A stretch of 64,000 nt of DNA from Chryseobacterium koreense CCUG 49689. Its GTDB lineage: Bacteria > Bacteroidota > Bacteroidia > Flavobacteriales > Weeksellaceae. This document shows, in pieces, positions 1 to 8,380 of the stretch; within the stretch, counting starts at the first letter, position 1, and every line of letters starts with the position of its first letter. Position numbers and translations under genes: made by a program. The DNA is taken from positions 1 through 64,000 of the forward strand of contig NZ_LFNG01000008.1 of the NCBI RefSeq assembly GCF_001045435.1, given 5' to 3'. The notes under the pieces were generated by a model. The model had not been told where the DNA came from, did not search any database, and was given only the letters and a program-made list of their open reading frames with translations.

Positions 1-252
1 CAAATCATATTCATTACATAAAAAACTATTGTATATTTACATCAATCACAAAAAATAAAATGATATGAAAACAGTCTTTCTTTTACTCTTTCTTTTTGTC
101 GTGCTCTCATGTGGTAGAAATTCTTCCAATGATGCTACGCCGCAAGATATTTTGCCGGCCGCAACCACTTCGGGGGCAAACACCGCCGGTTGCTTGGTAA
201 ACGGAAAAGTTTTAATTCCAAAGAATGGCAATCAAAGTATTGGGGGACAACC
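1..252 (+). repeat. Direct repeat, copy 1 (leader and lipoprotein 5' end)
   Basis: This segment recurs almost base for base at 864-1116. It holds the 64-base leader, the lipoprotein signal peptide and about the first 60 codons. The only clear length difference is a run of five G here against six in copy 2. The repeat begins at the window edge, so it may extend further upstream. Confidence 0.93.
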
Positions 253-613
253 GCTATATGGATTAACGATAAATGCGATTGATACTAATTATTATATAAA
301 TATAAAAAATTATTCTACAAATCAACGAGTGTACTTTTACATGTATAATGTTACTGCTTCTGGGGATTTTATTGTAAACCAATCAGGAGGGTATGGATCG
401 CCTACAACTCAAATTACGCAGATGTATCTTGAGTTTGATGGAAAAATTTTTTTGTCATCTGATAATTGTGGTATAATAACAATCAATAGATTTGATTATC
501 CATATTTCTCCGGAACATTTACAGCAACACTATATAACAAAGAACAACCAACAGAAAAGATACAAATAACTGATGGCAGATTCGATATTAATAGATTAAC
601 ATTAAACAAATAA
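65..613 (+). CDS. Small exported lipoprotein, copy 1
   Basis: A 182-residue protein of unknown function. The N-terminus is a short hydrophobic signal with lipobox VLSC at Cys16, followed by a Ser/Asn-rich linker, so it should be a lipidated envelope protein. A Cys-containing motif near residue 42 (AGCLVNGKVLIP) opens the folded part, and the C-terminus ends in a TDGRFDIN block. The gene at 928-1525 is a paralogue: the first 60 or so residues are nearly identical, the middle diverges, and the C-terminal block is conserved. The stop is 4 bases before a hydrolase-gene remnant, matching the spacing of the intact pair downstream. I do not recognise the family. Confidence 0.8.
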   Translation: MKTVFLLLFLFVVLSCGRNSSNDATPQDILPAATTSGANTAGCLVNGKVLIPKNGNQSIGGQPLYGLTINAIDTNYYINIKNYSTNQRVYFYMYNVTASGDFIVNQSGGYGSPTTQITQMYLEFDGKIFLSSDNCGIITINRFDYPYFSGTFTATLYNKEQPTEKIQITDGRFDINRLTLNK

Positions 614-617
614 TATT

Positions 618-812
618 ATGAAAAAACTCTCCAATATTTTAATCTCATTTTTTTCAATACTTTTTTCATCAATCAATATCTATGCACAAACAAAGACATA
701 TACGCAATCGATGGACAGTTTGCTTGTATATCTTGACAAAAGCCAGATGGTGACTCCAATATTGTATGACCGGGTATTTTCTAATTACAATAGTAAACGA
801 CAAATATCATAG
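618..812 (+). pseudogene. 5' remnant of a T9SS hydrolase gene
   Basis: A 64-residue frame. Residues 24-55 are almost identical to the start of the 995-residue hydrolase at 1530-4517 (shared QTKTYTQSMDSLL and PILYDRVFS). After the shared block it jumps to nine unrelated codons (NYNSKRQIS). Those codons lie in DNA that matches the 3' flank of the full gene (791-847 against 4567-4622), so the body of the hydrolase gene was removed by internal deletion. It keeps a signal peptide, so a short peptide could still be exported, but no catalytic part remains. Confidence 0.85.
687..782 (+). repeat. Direct repeat of hydrolase 5' coding segment, copy 1
   Basis: Ninety-six bases that recur at 1599-1694 with only a few substitutions. 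This is the mature N-terminus of the hydrolase. Similarity stops abruptly at the right end, which marks the left edge of the internal deletion. Confidence 0.9.
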
Positions 813-847
813 AAACTTCTTCAGAAATGGAGAAGTTTTTTTTGTTA
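791..847 (+). repeat. Repeat of hydrolase 3' flank, copy 1
   Basis: Matches 4567-4622, the DNA just downstream of the intact hydrolase gene, including its terminator. Here it is joined directly to the hydrolase 5' fragment. This is the right-hand side of the internal deletion. Confidence 0.85.
814..843 (+). terminator. Intrinsic terminator after unit 1
   Basis: A 9-bp stem (814-822 with 829-837, one G-U pair), 6-base loop and a T run. The same hairpin follows the full-length hydrolase at 4591-4617. Confidence 0.8.
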
Positions 848-863
848 GAAACAAAACATGCCT

Positions 864-1116
864 CAAATCATATTCATTACATAAAAAACTATTGTATATT
901 TACATCAATCACAAAAAATAAAATGATATGAAAACAGTCTTTCTTTTACTCTTTCTTTTTGTCGTGCTCTCATGTGGTAGAAATTCTTCCAATGATGCTA
1001 CGCCGCAAGATATTTTGCCGGCCGCAACCACTTTGGGGGGCAAACACCGCCGGTTGCTTGGTAAACGGAAAAGTTTTAATTCCAAAGAATGGCAATCAAA
1101 GTATTGGGGGACAACC
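864..1116 (+). repeat. Direct repeat, copy 2
   Basis: Second copy of 1-252, at an offset of 863 bases and then 864 after the extra G at 1035-1040. It includes the same leader and lipoprotein signal-peptide codons. Similarity falls off after the acaacc at 1111-1116. Confidence 0.93.
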
Positions 1117-1525
1117 ACTTTACGGACTAAAAGAATTTTTCGGAAATAATTTCTATCCTGGAATGAATGATTTTTGGCAACTAGAAATTTCTAATAAAAA
1201 GGATTCCAACGGTTACTCCATTTTTTTATGGATCAATAATATGTCTGCTGGAACGGGAAACTATGTTGTCAATCAGTCGAATGGTTTATTATATGAAGAA
1301 GGACCAAACAACAATCAAATTATATTAATCTCGCCAGAAGGGAAAAAATATCTTTCCTCAACAAATAGTGGAAATATTTTTATAAGCCGTGCAGAAGTTA
1401 CTTCTTCTACCAACATAATTTCTGGTACTTTTAGTTGTAAAGTATATAACATAGAAAATTCATCTGATATTATCAATGTAACTGATGGTAGATTTGACAT
1501 TAATTACACCACTCTAAACCATTAA
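928..1525 (+). pseudogene. Small exported lipoprotein, copy 2, frameshifted in a G tract
   Basis: The paralogue of the lipoprotein at 65-613. The first 34 codons from ATG 928 match copy 1, including the lipobox Cys. At 1035-1040 there are six G where copy 1 has five (172-176), so the start frame runs out at 1149 while the conserved protein continues in the next frame to 1525 and ends in TDGRFDIN. Without the extra base it would give a lipoprotein of about 199 residues. The rest of the second frame is open and conserved, so the change is recent, a sequencing error, or a switchable homopolymer. The stop lies 4 bases before the full hydrolase gene, suggesting co-transcription. Confidence 0.8.
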
Positions 1526-1529
1526 ATTC

Positions 1530-4517
1530 ATGAAAAAATTTTACACAAGAATTCTACAGATTATTTTCTTCAATTTTTCGATAGTATTTGTTGTATCTCA
1601 AACAAAGACATATACGCAATCGATGGACAGTTTGCTTGTATATCTTGACAAAAGCCAGATGATGACTCCAATACTGTATGACCGGGTGTTTTCTTTTACA
1701 GATATAGACAGAGCAGTAAAGGATACAGTTAGTTCAGATTATTTTGTTCAATCTTGGAGCGAGCTGTATCGGGCACATAATAATGCGCCTTTTCTCAATC
1801 CGGACCAGTTAAAAGATATGTCAAAACAAAGTGCAAAAGTTAATAATGTAGAGATTGGGCTTTTAAACCTAAAATTCGACTATCTCAACTTTGGGGATCA
1901 AAACAATCCCAATATCAATATAAATGACGGTTATTTTAGAAATGTCCCCGGTAAAAACCCGTTCTCTCAAAAGACAATTTCTATTGCTGCTCCAATTTAT
2001 TCTCAATTTAATTCCGGCGCAGTCACCTTTTCCCTCAAAAATGATTTTGTGGTGCAGGATGAATCCATACCAAAGGTCACCTCAATAAATGTAGATATTG
2101 GTAATGGGACTACACAAACTTTCCAAGTCAACGGTTTTGCTTCAAAACCGATCAATCCACCTGTAGTGATTACCTATACTTCTTCGGGAAAAAAGAATTT
2201 AAAATTCACCCTGATTTTCTCGGATAATACAACTAAAATTCTATACAGCAGTATTGATGTAAATATACCTCAAACTGGGAATGCACCCAGTGGGACATAC
2301 AATGAATGGGAAAATTTTATCGGAGTTAACGGTATTAACAACACGATTCCCTTTCAGGGATATGGCGAAAATAGCGCAACGAGTGGAAAATTGGAATACA
2401 GGACTTACTATAATACGATTTCTAATCCCGGATATGATCCTGTTACCAAAACATTCAGTATCCAACCCAAATTGCGAAATCCCGTTTATATTCTGGATGG
2501 ATATGATCCTGGTGATAAAATAAGCATAGACATGTTATATGGTTTTATGGCATATGACATTGATAATATACCAAATAATGGAAATGAAAAAAACTTGATT
2601 GAAGATATGAGAGATAATGGATTTGACGTCACCCTTGTTAATTTTCCGAACGGTGCAGATTTTATCGAAAGAAATGCGATGGCAGTAGTTGCCTTACTCC
2701 AAAGGGAAAATTTAAAACTTCAAGAAAATGGCAGTAGTAATCAAATAGCATTAATAGGTCCGAGCATGGGTGGTTTAGTGAGCAGATATGCACTCGCATA
2801 TATGGAGAAAAATAATATTCCGCATAATACCAGATTATGGGTGAGTTATGACGCACCTCATTTAGGTGCCAATATTCCAATTTCAGCCCAAAGCAATTTA
2901 TATTTTTATGGTTTTCTCGGAGGGAATGAGGTGGCAAAAACCAAATATTCAGAAAACTTTTTTTCGCCTGCGGCAAGAGAAATGTTAATAGAGCAATTAG
3001 ATGCTGCAAATCCGATGAAAGGTGTCGGCGGACAAAATAATGGGGACCCCGTTAGAAATTTATTTAGACAAAACCTTATTAATAATGGCGTTGCGAACTC
3101 TAACGGTTTTCCGCAGCTGAGTAGGAATATTGCTATTTCTAACGGAAATACAGATATGACAAAAAACGTAAATGATGGTCAATGCTTGTTGGAAATGGCA
3201 GCGTTTAAAAAAATACTAGGATTTAATTATAAAGCGGCAACACTCGTTGACTATGCTCTTCCATCTTATACTACAAATGCATTAAATTTTGAAGGAAAAT
3301 ATACAAAGACAGGTTGGTTTACAAATGGCAATATTTTTTCAATTACGATTCTTAATACAAAAGTTTATAGAACCAATAATAATTTTCATGGCTCAATGGA
3401 TGCAGTACAAGGTTCAAAATACAATACGATGATGATTATGAAAGAATCATTTGAAGAACCATTAAATCAAATGACATCATTTCACGAATGGAGACAAGGA
3501 CCATATTACCATACCTTTATGCCCACTGTAAGTACATTGTCCTTGAAGAATCCTAATTTTAATTGGAATGATGATATTAGTAGAAATCTTCTTTGTAATA
3601 ACGAGATTCCATTCAATACCTATTTTGTTACAAGCCAAAACGACATGCATGTTGCATTTGACCAAGAAATCGCAAATTGGCTGAGTGAAGAAATTAAAGG
3701 GAATTTTCAAAGTCCTCATTTATCACTGAAGAACGTAACATTATCTGCAACAAAGACAAATCTATGTGTAAATGAAACATTTCATGTTCAAACAAACGTA
3801 ACGCTATTATGTAACCTTCCAAGCAATTACTATTGGACTGTTTCAAATAATCTTCAACTTATAGGGAGCAATACAAGTTCAGTAATTGAAGTTAAAGCAT
3901 TACAAAACGGTTATGGTTTTGTTGAGTTAAATTTTGATAATGGCCAAAAAGTTACACAAAAGATTTGGGTCGGAGCAAGTTCGTTACAAATCGAACCAGC
4001 ATCTAACAATACAAATTATGTAACGTTTTATGCTGTTAGCTCAAACCCAAATTTAACTTTAGAACAGCAAGGGATTACATCAGAGAATGTCAAATGGAAA
4101 AGACTGGACAATGGTGTCATAAAGACAGGATATTCCTATTTTGCCAATGCTCCCGGTTATAATTGGAGTTTTGATGTTGAAGTTAAAGCAACCAATAGTT
4201 GCGGTACTTATACAACTTATGCCACAATATCTCCACCACCACCTGTTGATTGTACAATTTATAAATTAACTAAAAACGGAAATTCTGAGGATTATTCGGT
4301 TTCAAAACAAGTTGAGCCACCATGTCCAACAGCTCCAAATGGCTCTGGAAGACAAATTGACGAATATCAAATTACGGTTGCCAACAGCATGGGGGTTATC
4401 GTAATTTCCAAAACAGGAGATGGCTTCGATATGAGCGGATTTCCGACAGGAATGTACGTGGTAAATATTCAAAAAGACAATCAGGTGGTTATTAATCAAA
4501 CGATAATTAAAAATTAA
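1530..4517 (+). CDS. T9SS-secreted alpha/beta hydrolase (lipase/esterase-like)
   Basis: A 995-residue exported protein. Residues 1-24 form a signal peptide. The central region has the alpha/beta-hydrolase fold: a strand with YILDGYDPGD, then NFPNGADF, and the nucleophile elbow GPSMGG with Ser412, of the PGAP1/lipase type. The region after about 730 looks like beta-sandwich repeats, and the last 70 residues (MSGFPTGMYVVNI, then a basic end) match a type A T9SS C-terminal sorting domain. It is therefore predicted to cross the outer membrane and be surface-attached or released. Substrate is unknown; lipid or ester cleavage is inferred from the elbow motif. A lipoprotein gene sits 4 bases upstream and a deleted copy of the pair lies before it. 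Confidence 0.82.
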   Translation: MKKFYTRILQIIFFNFSIVFVVSQTKTYTQSMDSLLVYLDKSQMMTPILYDRVFSFTDIDRAVKDTVSSDYFVQSWSELYRAHNNAPFLNPDQLKDMSKQSAKVNNVEIGLLNLKFDYLNFGDQNNPNININDGYFRNVPGKNPFSQKTISIAAPIYSQFNSGAVTFSLKNDFVVQDESIPKVTSINVDIGNGTTQTFQVNGFASKPINPPVVITYTSSGKKNLKFTLIFSDNTTKILYSSIDVNIPQTGNAPSGTYNEWENFIGVNGINNTIPFQGYGENSATSGKLEYRTYYNTISNPGYDPVTKTFSIQPKLRNPVYILDGYDPGDKISIDMLYGFMAYDIDNIPNNGNEKNLIEDMRDNGFDVTLVNFPNGADFIERNAMAVVALLQRENLKLQENGSSNQIALIGPSMGGLVSRYALAYMEKNNIPHNTRLWVSYDAPHLGANIPISAQSNLYFYGFLGGNEVAKTKYSENFFSPAAREMLIEQLDAANPMKGVGGQNNGDPVRNLFRQNLINNGVANSNGFPQLSRNIAISNGNTDMTKNVNDGQCLLEMAAFKKILGFNYKAATLVDYALPSYTTNALNFEGKYTKTGWFTNGNIFSITILNTKVYRTNNNFHGSMDAVQGSKYNTMMIMKESFEEPLNQMTSFHEWRQGPYYHTFMPTVSTLSLKNPNFNWNDDISRNLLCNNEIPFNTYFVTSQNDMHVAFDQEIANWLSEEIKGNFQSPHLSLKNVTLSATKTNLCVNETFHVQTNVTLLCNLPSNYYWTVSNNLQLIGSNTSSVIEVKALQNGYGFVELNFDNGQKVTQKIWVGASSLQIEPASNNTNYVTFYAVSSNPNLTLEQQGITSENVKWKRLDNGVIKTGYSYFANAPGYNWSFDVEVKATNSCGTYTTYATISPPPPVDCTIYKLTKNGNSEDYSVSKQVEPPCPTAPNGSGRQIDEYQITVANSMGVIVISKTGDGFDMSGFPTGMYVVNIQKDNQVVINQTIIKN
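1599..1694 (+). repeat. Direct repeat of hydrolase 5' coding segment, copy 2
   Basis: Partner of 687-782, within the intact hydrolase gene. Confidence 0.9.
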
Positions 4518-4566
4518 TGAATTTTTATTTTCAATGAAAATGCCTGAATGCAGATTCATTCAAAAT

Positions 4567-4622
4567 TAGTAAACGACAAAGATCATAAAGACTTCTTCAG
4601 AAATGGAGAAGTTTTTTGTTAA
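4567..4622 (+). repeat. Repeat of hydrolase 3' flank, copy 2
   Basis: Partner of 791-847. Located 50 bases after the hydrolase stop codon. Confidence 0.85.
4591..4617 (+). terminator. Intrinsic terminator after the hydrolase
   Basis: Stem 4591-4598 with 4605-4612, loop of 6, then a T run to 4617. Confidence 0.8.
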
Positions 4623-4667
4623 CCTACTATTAATTTTTGTATTTTTAAAACTTAAATTTACAAACGG

Positions 4668-5636
4668 ATGTCATTAATAGATTTGTCGAAACAGGTTGCG
4701 TTAGGAGTGGACATTGGCGGTACCAATACCAAATTCGGTTTGGTCAACCACCGTGGTGAAATTCTTGCAAAAGGAAGCATCAAGACCGACGAATATGAGA
4801 AAGTAGAAGAATTTATCGACGCCCTTTATGAAAAAGTTTCGCCATTAATCAAACAATACTTTTCAGAAAAACAATTTGATGGAATTGGAGTTGGTGCCCC
4901 AAATGCGAATTATTTCCGGGGAACCATCGAACAAGCTCCCAATCTGCGGTGGAAAGGTGTGGTTCCATTTGCTGAATTGATGACCAAAAAGTTTGGTGTT
5001 CCCTGCACGATGACGAATGATGCAAACGCAGCCGCTTTGGGCGAAATGATGTTTGGTGCCGCACGCGGAATGAAGGATTTCATCATGATGACACTGGGAA
5101 CCGGCGTAGGTAGCGGAATTATTTCCGGCGGAAAATTAATCTATGGCCACGACGGTTTTGCGGGAGAATTAGGACACACCATCGTAAAACCGGGAGGAAG
5201 AAAACATTGGAGCACCGGTTCTGAAGGTTCTTTGGAAGCTTATGCATCTGCAACGGGAATAGCAATTACCGCAAAAAAAATGCGCGCAGAATTCCCGGAT
5301 TCAATGCTGAATGATTACCGCGAAGAGGATATCGATTCAAAAGTGGTTTACGAATGTGCCAAAAAAGGCGACCCGACTGCAATTGAAGTTTTCAGATATA
5401 CCGGACAAAAATTAGGTGAAGCTTTAGCCAATTTCGTGATGTTTTCTTCACCGGAAGCGATTCTGCTTTTCGGCGGAGTAATTAAAGCAGGAGATTTCAT
5501 CCTAAAACCGACCAAACTTCACATGGAAAGAAACCTATTACCAATTTTTAGAAATAAAGTGAAATTGGTTTTCAGTGAATTGGACGAAGCGGATGCAGCT
5601 ATTTTGGGAGCGAGCGCTTTGGTCTGGGAAAAATAA
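4668..5636 (+). CDS. ROK-family sugar kinase-like protein (polyphosphate/glucokinase type)
   Basis: A 322-residue ASKHA-fold protein. It has the phosphate-1 loop DIGGTNTKFG near residues 15-24, the sugar-binding catalytic Asp in NDANAA (Asp118), the second phosphate loop GTGVGSGI (144-151) and the ROK segment GELGHTIVKPGG with His170. ROK kinases phosphorylate glucose, N-acetylglucosamine, mannose or fructose in the cytoplasm. The usual zinc motif CxCGxxGCxE is changed to WSTGSEGSLE (181-190), so all three Cys ligands are absent while the flanking Gly and Glu remain. It stands alone between terminators, giving no substrate hint from neighbours. The sugar is not predictable. Confidence 0.85.
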   Translation: MSLIDLSKQVALGVDIGGTNTKFGLVNHRGEILAKGSIKTDEYEKVEEFIDALYEKVSPLIKQYFSEKQFDGIGVGAPNANYFRGTIEQAPNLRWKGVVPFAELMTKKFGVPCTMTNDANAAALGEMMFGAARGMKDFIMMTLGTGVGSGIISGGKLIYGHDGFAGELGHTIVKPGGRKHWSTGSEGSLEAYASATGIAITAKKMRAEFPDSMLNDYREEDIDSKVVYECAKKGDPTAIEVFRYTGQKLGEALANFVMFSSPEAILLFGGVIKAGDFILKPTKLHMERNLLPIFRNKVKLVFSELDEADAAILGASALVWEK

Positions 5637-5655
5637 AAAACATTCACATAAAAAA

Positions 5656-5698
5656 TCGCCACTGATTCGCGAATATTTTCGTCAAGAATCAGTGGCAA
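5656..5698 (-). terminator. hflX terminator, possibly bidirectional
   Basis: Perfect 11-bp stem (5658-5668 with 5686-5696). On the minus strand it is followed by a T run and lies 33 bases past the hflX stop. The converging ROK gene ends 22 bases before it and may share it. Confidence 0.8.
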
Positions 5699-5728
5699 TT
5701 ATATTTCTGGAATTGAGTACAGAATTCG

Positions 5729-6940
5729 CTAATTTTCCTCGTCGTCATAATATTCAAAAAGAAAATCATTGTAGGGAAACCTCGAAATATGGATTTTCAA
5801 AACCTCGTCGTAAATCATTTTCTTCATTTCGGGGAAATTCTCTTTGGTTAAAGCCGAAATAAAGACCGTCGGATATTTGGATTTCGACATCCAGGTCTTT
5901 TCCCATTCTGCCAGAGAAATATTCTTTCTGTTGGAAGGCGTCAAGTCATCTTCTTCTTTTTTCTCGTAAGCAAAAGCATCGATCTTGTTGAAAACCATAA
6001 TCATCGGTTTTTGATGCGCTCCGATTTCCATTAAAATTTGATTCACGGAATTGATATGGTCTTCAAAACTGTCGTGGGAAATATCAACAACATGAATCAG
6101 CAAATCCGCTTCACGAACTTCATCCAAAGTCGATTTAAAGCTTTCCACCAACTGTGTCGGTAATTTTCTGATGAAACCAACGGTGTCCGTCAACAGAAAA
6201 GGTAAATTCCCTACTACCACTTTTCTCACCGTGGTGTCCAAAGTGGCAAACAGTTTATTTTCGGCGAAAACCTCTGATTTCGAAATCGCGTTCATCAAAG
6301 TGGATTTTCCCACGTTGGTATATCCAACTAATGCGACACGTACCATCTTTCCACGGTTTTGTCTTTGGGTAGACATCTGTTTATCGATGGTTTTCAGTTT
6401 TTCCTTTAATAGTGAAATCCGGTCGCGGATGATTCGCCGGTCGGTTTCGATTTCGGTTTCTCCGGGTCCTCTCATTCCAATTCCACCACGCTGTCTTTCC
6501 AGGTGGGTCCACATTCTTGTCAAACGTGGCAAAAGATATTCGTATTGTGCGAGTTCTACCTGAGTTCTTGCATAAGAAGTTTGTGCTCTTTGCGCGAAAA
6601 TATCCAGAATCAAATTGGTTCTATCCAGAATTTTCACCTCCATTTCCTTCTCAAGATTTTTCAGTTGCGAAGGTGAAAGTTCATCATCAAAAATAACAGT
6701 CGTAATTCCGTTTTCCTTGATATAATTTCTGATTTCTTCCGCTTTTCCGCTTCCGACAAAAGTTTTGGAATCCGGTTGCGACATTTTTTGGGTGAAACGT
6801 TTATCCACAGTTGCTCCTGCCGTAAACGCCAAAAACTCAAGTTCATCAAGGTATTCCTTAAGTTTTGCTTCGTCTTGATTTTGGGTAATTAAGCCCACCA
6901 AAACGGCTTTTTCGTATAAATGTTCTTTTTTTTCTAGCAT
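5729..6940 (-). CDS. hflX: GTPase HflX
   Basis: A 403-residue ribosome-associated GTPase that in other bacteria splits or rescues stalled ribosomes under stress. The N-terminal HflX domain (about 10-190) includes the Gly-rich RGGIGMRGPGE segment (151-161). The G domain follows with the P-loop GYTNVGKS (206-213), the switch II DTVGFIRKLP and NKID for guanine specificity. Length is normal. It is monocistronic: a TAAATTTG box is 26 bases upstream and a strong hairpin follows. Confidence 0.93.
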   Translation of the reverse strand: MLEKKEHLYEKAVLVGLITQNQDEAKLKEYLDELEFLAFTAGATVDKRFTQKMSQPDSKTFVGSGKAEEIRNYIKENGITTVIFDDELSPSQLKNLEKEMEVKILDRTNLILDIFAQRAQTSYARTQVELAQYEYLLPRLTRMWTHLERQRGGIGMRGPGETEIETDRRIIRDRISLLKEKLKTIDKQMSTQRQNRGKMVRVALVGYTNVGKSTLMNAISKSEVFAENKLFATLDTTVRKVVVGNLPFLLTDTVGFIRKLPTQLVESFKSTLDEVREADLLIHVVDISHDSFEDHINSVNQILMEIGAHQKPMIMVFNKIDAFAYEKKEEDDLTPSNRKNISLAEWEKTWMSKSKYPTVFISALTKENFPEMKKMIYDEVLKIHISRFPYNDFLFEYYDDEEN

Positions 6941-6965
6941 AGGTTAATTGCGTTCAGCATTCCTG

Positions 6966-6973
6966 CAAATTTA
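6966..6973 (-). promoter_or_regulatory. -7 box of hflX promoter
   Basis: TAAATTTG on the minus strand, an exact match to the Bacteroidota -7 consensus TAnnTTTG, 26 bases before the hflX ATG. Confidence 0.5.
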
Positions 6974-7022
6974 AGAATTTTATTTCCGGGAGTTTAAATC
7001 CTTTACACAAAAGCAGGGAAAG

Positions 7023-7292
7023 TCACACTTCCTTTCCGCCAAATTTCCACTTCATCCAAAGCATAATTAATGCCGTTAAAAAAACGACAATGTTGGTAAG
7101 CATCACAGAAATACTATCTTTCAAAATCCCATAACCAATCCAAATAATAGTACTTGCAAGAACAATCATAAAGGTGTGCACGGAAATATCCTGAACAGAT
7201 TTTGATTTCCAGGTTTTGAAGATTTGTGGAACGAAGGTGATGCAGGAAAGGAAACCTCCGAGCAAACCGATGAATTCAGGATTGATGTCCAT
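7023..7292 (-). CDS. SemiSWEET/PQ-loop sugar transporter
   Basis: An 89-residue protein with three predicted membrane helices and the PQ motif (Pro22-Gln23 in FVPQIFKTWKSKS). This is the size and layout of bacterial SemiSWEETs, which dimerise to form a passive sugar channel in the inner membrane. The segment SVQDIS after the first helix is also typical. It lies between hflX and a META lipoprotein on the same strand, but gaps of over 75 bases do not suggest tight coupling. The transported sugar cannot be read from the sequence. Confidence 0.85.
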   Translation of the reverse strand: MDINPEFIGLLGGFLSCITFVPQIFKTWKSKSVQDISVHTFMIVLASTIIWIGYGILKDSISVMLTNIVVFLTALIMLWMKWKFGGKEV

Positions 7293-7396
7293 AAGTAATA
7301 AGTGATATTTGAGACTTCAAATCTATGAAATTCACCTCGTAATTCAGGCTTTTTACCACTATTACAAAAAAACACTTCATGACCATATTACTGAAA

Positions 7397-7831
7397 TCAA
7401 TCCCAGTCTGATGCGATAAATTTCATGGTTTCTCCCGCATCATTGGAAAGTGTAAGATAATGTCCGTTGATTTTGTACTTAGACATGCTTGGTAAAGTTT
7501 TGGCGAAAGCGGTCTCCAAATCCATGTTATTTTCGCAATACATCATCGTGGATCCAATGCCAGAAAATCTCACCAAACCATCCGAATAAAATTCTGCGGT
7601 AAAAAACATTTTATTACAACCCATTTCCGCTCCGTATTGATTGGGATTGGTTTTCGCGGAAGTCAAATCCATATTTGCACGGTTTTTCACCATCAGATCC
7701 CGACTGAAATTTTGAAATTCAACAAGCATCCATTGACGGTTTATACCTTCATAAACTAAAGTTTTAGTTGAACAGTTTTGAAACAGAAAAATTGCGATTA
7801 AGAAGATCAAAATCCGACCAAGTCCTTTCAT
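7397..7831 (-). CDS. META-domain lipoprotein (HslJ-like)
   Basis: A 144-residue protein when started at ATG 7831. This start is preferred over the one at 7858 because it puts a standard lipoprotein signal at the N-terminus (hydrophobic stretch, then FQNCS with the lipid Cys at 20). The mature part fits the META/HslJ fold: RQWMLVEF near the start, then EMGCNKMFFTAEF and the closing LTLSNDAGETMKFI. META proteins are small envelope beta-barrel proteins of unclear function, linked in some bacteria to stress or antibiotic tolerance. The divergent gene at 7904 shares the short intergenic region. Confidence 0.75.
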   Translation of the reverse strand: MKGLGRILIFLIAIFLFQNCSTKTLVYEGINRQWMLVEFQNFSRDLMVKNRANMDLTSAKTNPNQYGAEMGCNKMFFTAEFYSDGLVRFSGIGSTMMYCENNMDLETAFAKTLPSMSKYKINGHYLTLSNDAGETMKFIASDWD

Positions 7832-7875
7832 AATATTAATTTTCAACAACACCGCCATTATTGTGCCGTAATTCC

Positions 7876-7883
7876 TAAATTTG
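7876..7883 (+). promoter_or_regulatory. -7 box for the DUF1905/GNAT pair
   Basis: TAAATTTG, exact TAnnTTTG match, 20 bases before the ATG at 7904. Confidence 0.45.
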
Positions 7884-7903
7884 ATTTCAGAAAATAATTA
7901 AAA

Positions 7904-8380
7904 ATGACTCAGAATTATTTTAGTTTTGAAGGTGAGATTCAGAAAGCGGGCGAAATCAACGCCGCATTCGTAGAATTCCCGTTTTCGGTACAGGAACTTT
8001 TCGGGAAAAAAGGCCAGGTCAGGATCCAGGCGGTTTTTGATGGAAAAGTGGAGTATCGTGGAAGCTTGACGAAAATGAATTCAGATTGCCATATTTTGGG
8101 TTTAACTCAGGAAATTAGAAAGAAACTGGGGAAATCATTTGGGGACACTGTTTCCGTGAAATTGTGCGAAGACAAAGAAGAGCGAATCGTGGAAATTCCC
8201 GAAGATGTGAAAATAATTTTCAATGAAAATCTGAAGGCAAAGGAATTGTTTGATGCGATGAGCTATACGCACAGAAAAGAATACATCCGCTGGATTGTGG
8301 AAGCCAAAAAGCCTGAAACCCGCGAAAACCGAAAAGTAAAAATGATCGAAATGATTCTTGCAGGAAAAAAAGGAATATGA
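7904..8380 (+). CDS. DUF1905 and YdeI/OmpD-associated domain protein
   Basis: A 158-residue cytoplasmic protein. Residues 5-95 fit DUF1905 (AAFVEFPFSVQELFG, then GLTQEIRKKLGKSFGDTV), a small beta-barrel domain. The C-terminal 50 residues (FDAMSYTHRKEYIRWIVEAKKPETR) are the YdeI/OmdA helical motif. The biochemical role of these proteins is unknown. Its stop overlaps the start of the GNAT gene in an ATGA arrangement, so the two should be translated together. Confidence 0.8.
   Translation: MTQNYFSFEGEIQKAGEINAAFVEFPFSVQELFGKKGQVRIQAVFDGKVEYRGSLTKMNSDCHILGLTQEIRKKLGKSFGDTVSVKLCEDKEERIVEIPEDVKIIFNENLKAKELFDAMSYTHRKEYIRWIVEAKKPETRENRKVKMIEMILAGKKGI

Noticed and set aside
1-1694. Direct repeats as insertion-sequence ends or transposon
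   Set aside because: No transposase, no terminal inverted repeats and no target duplication; the repeats are coding and flank segments of a duplicated gene pair.
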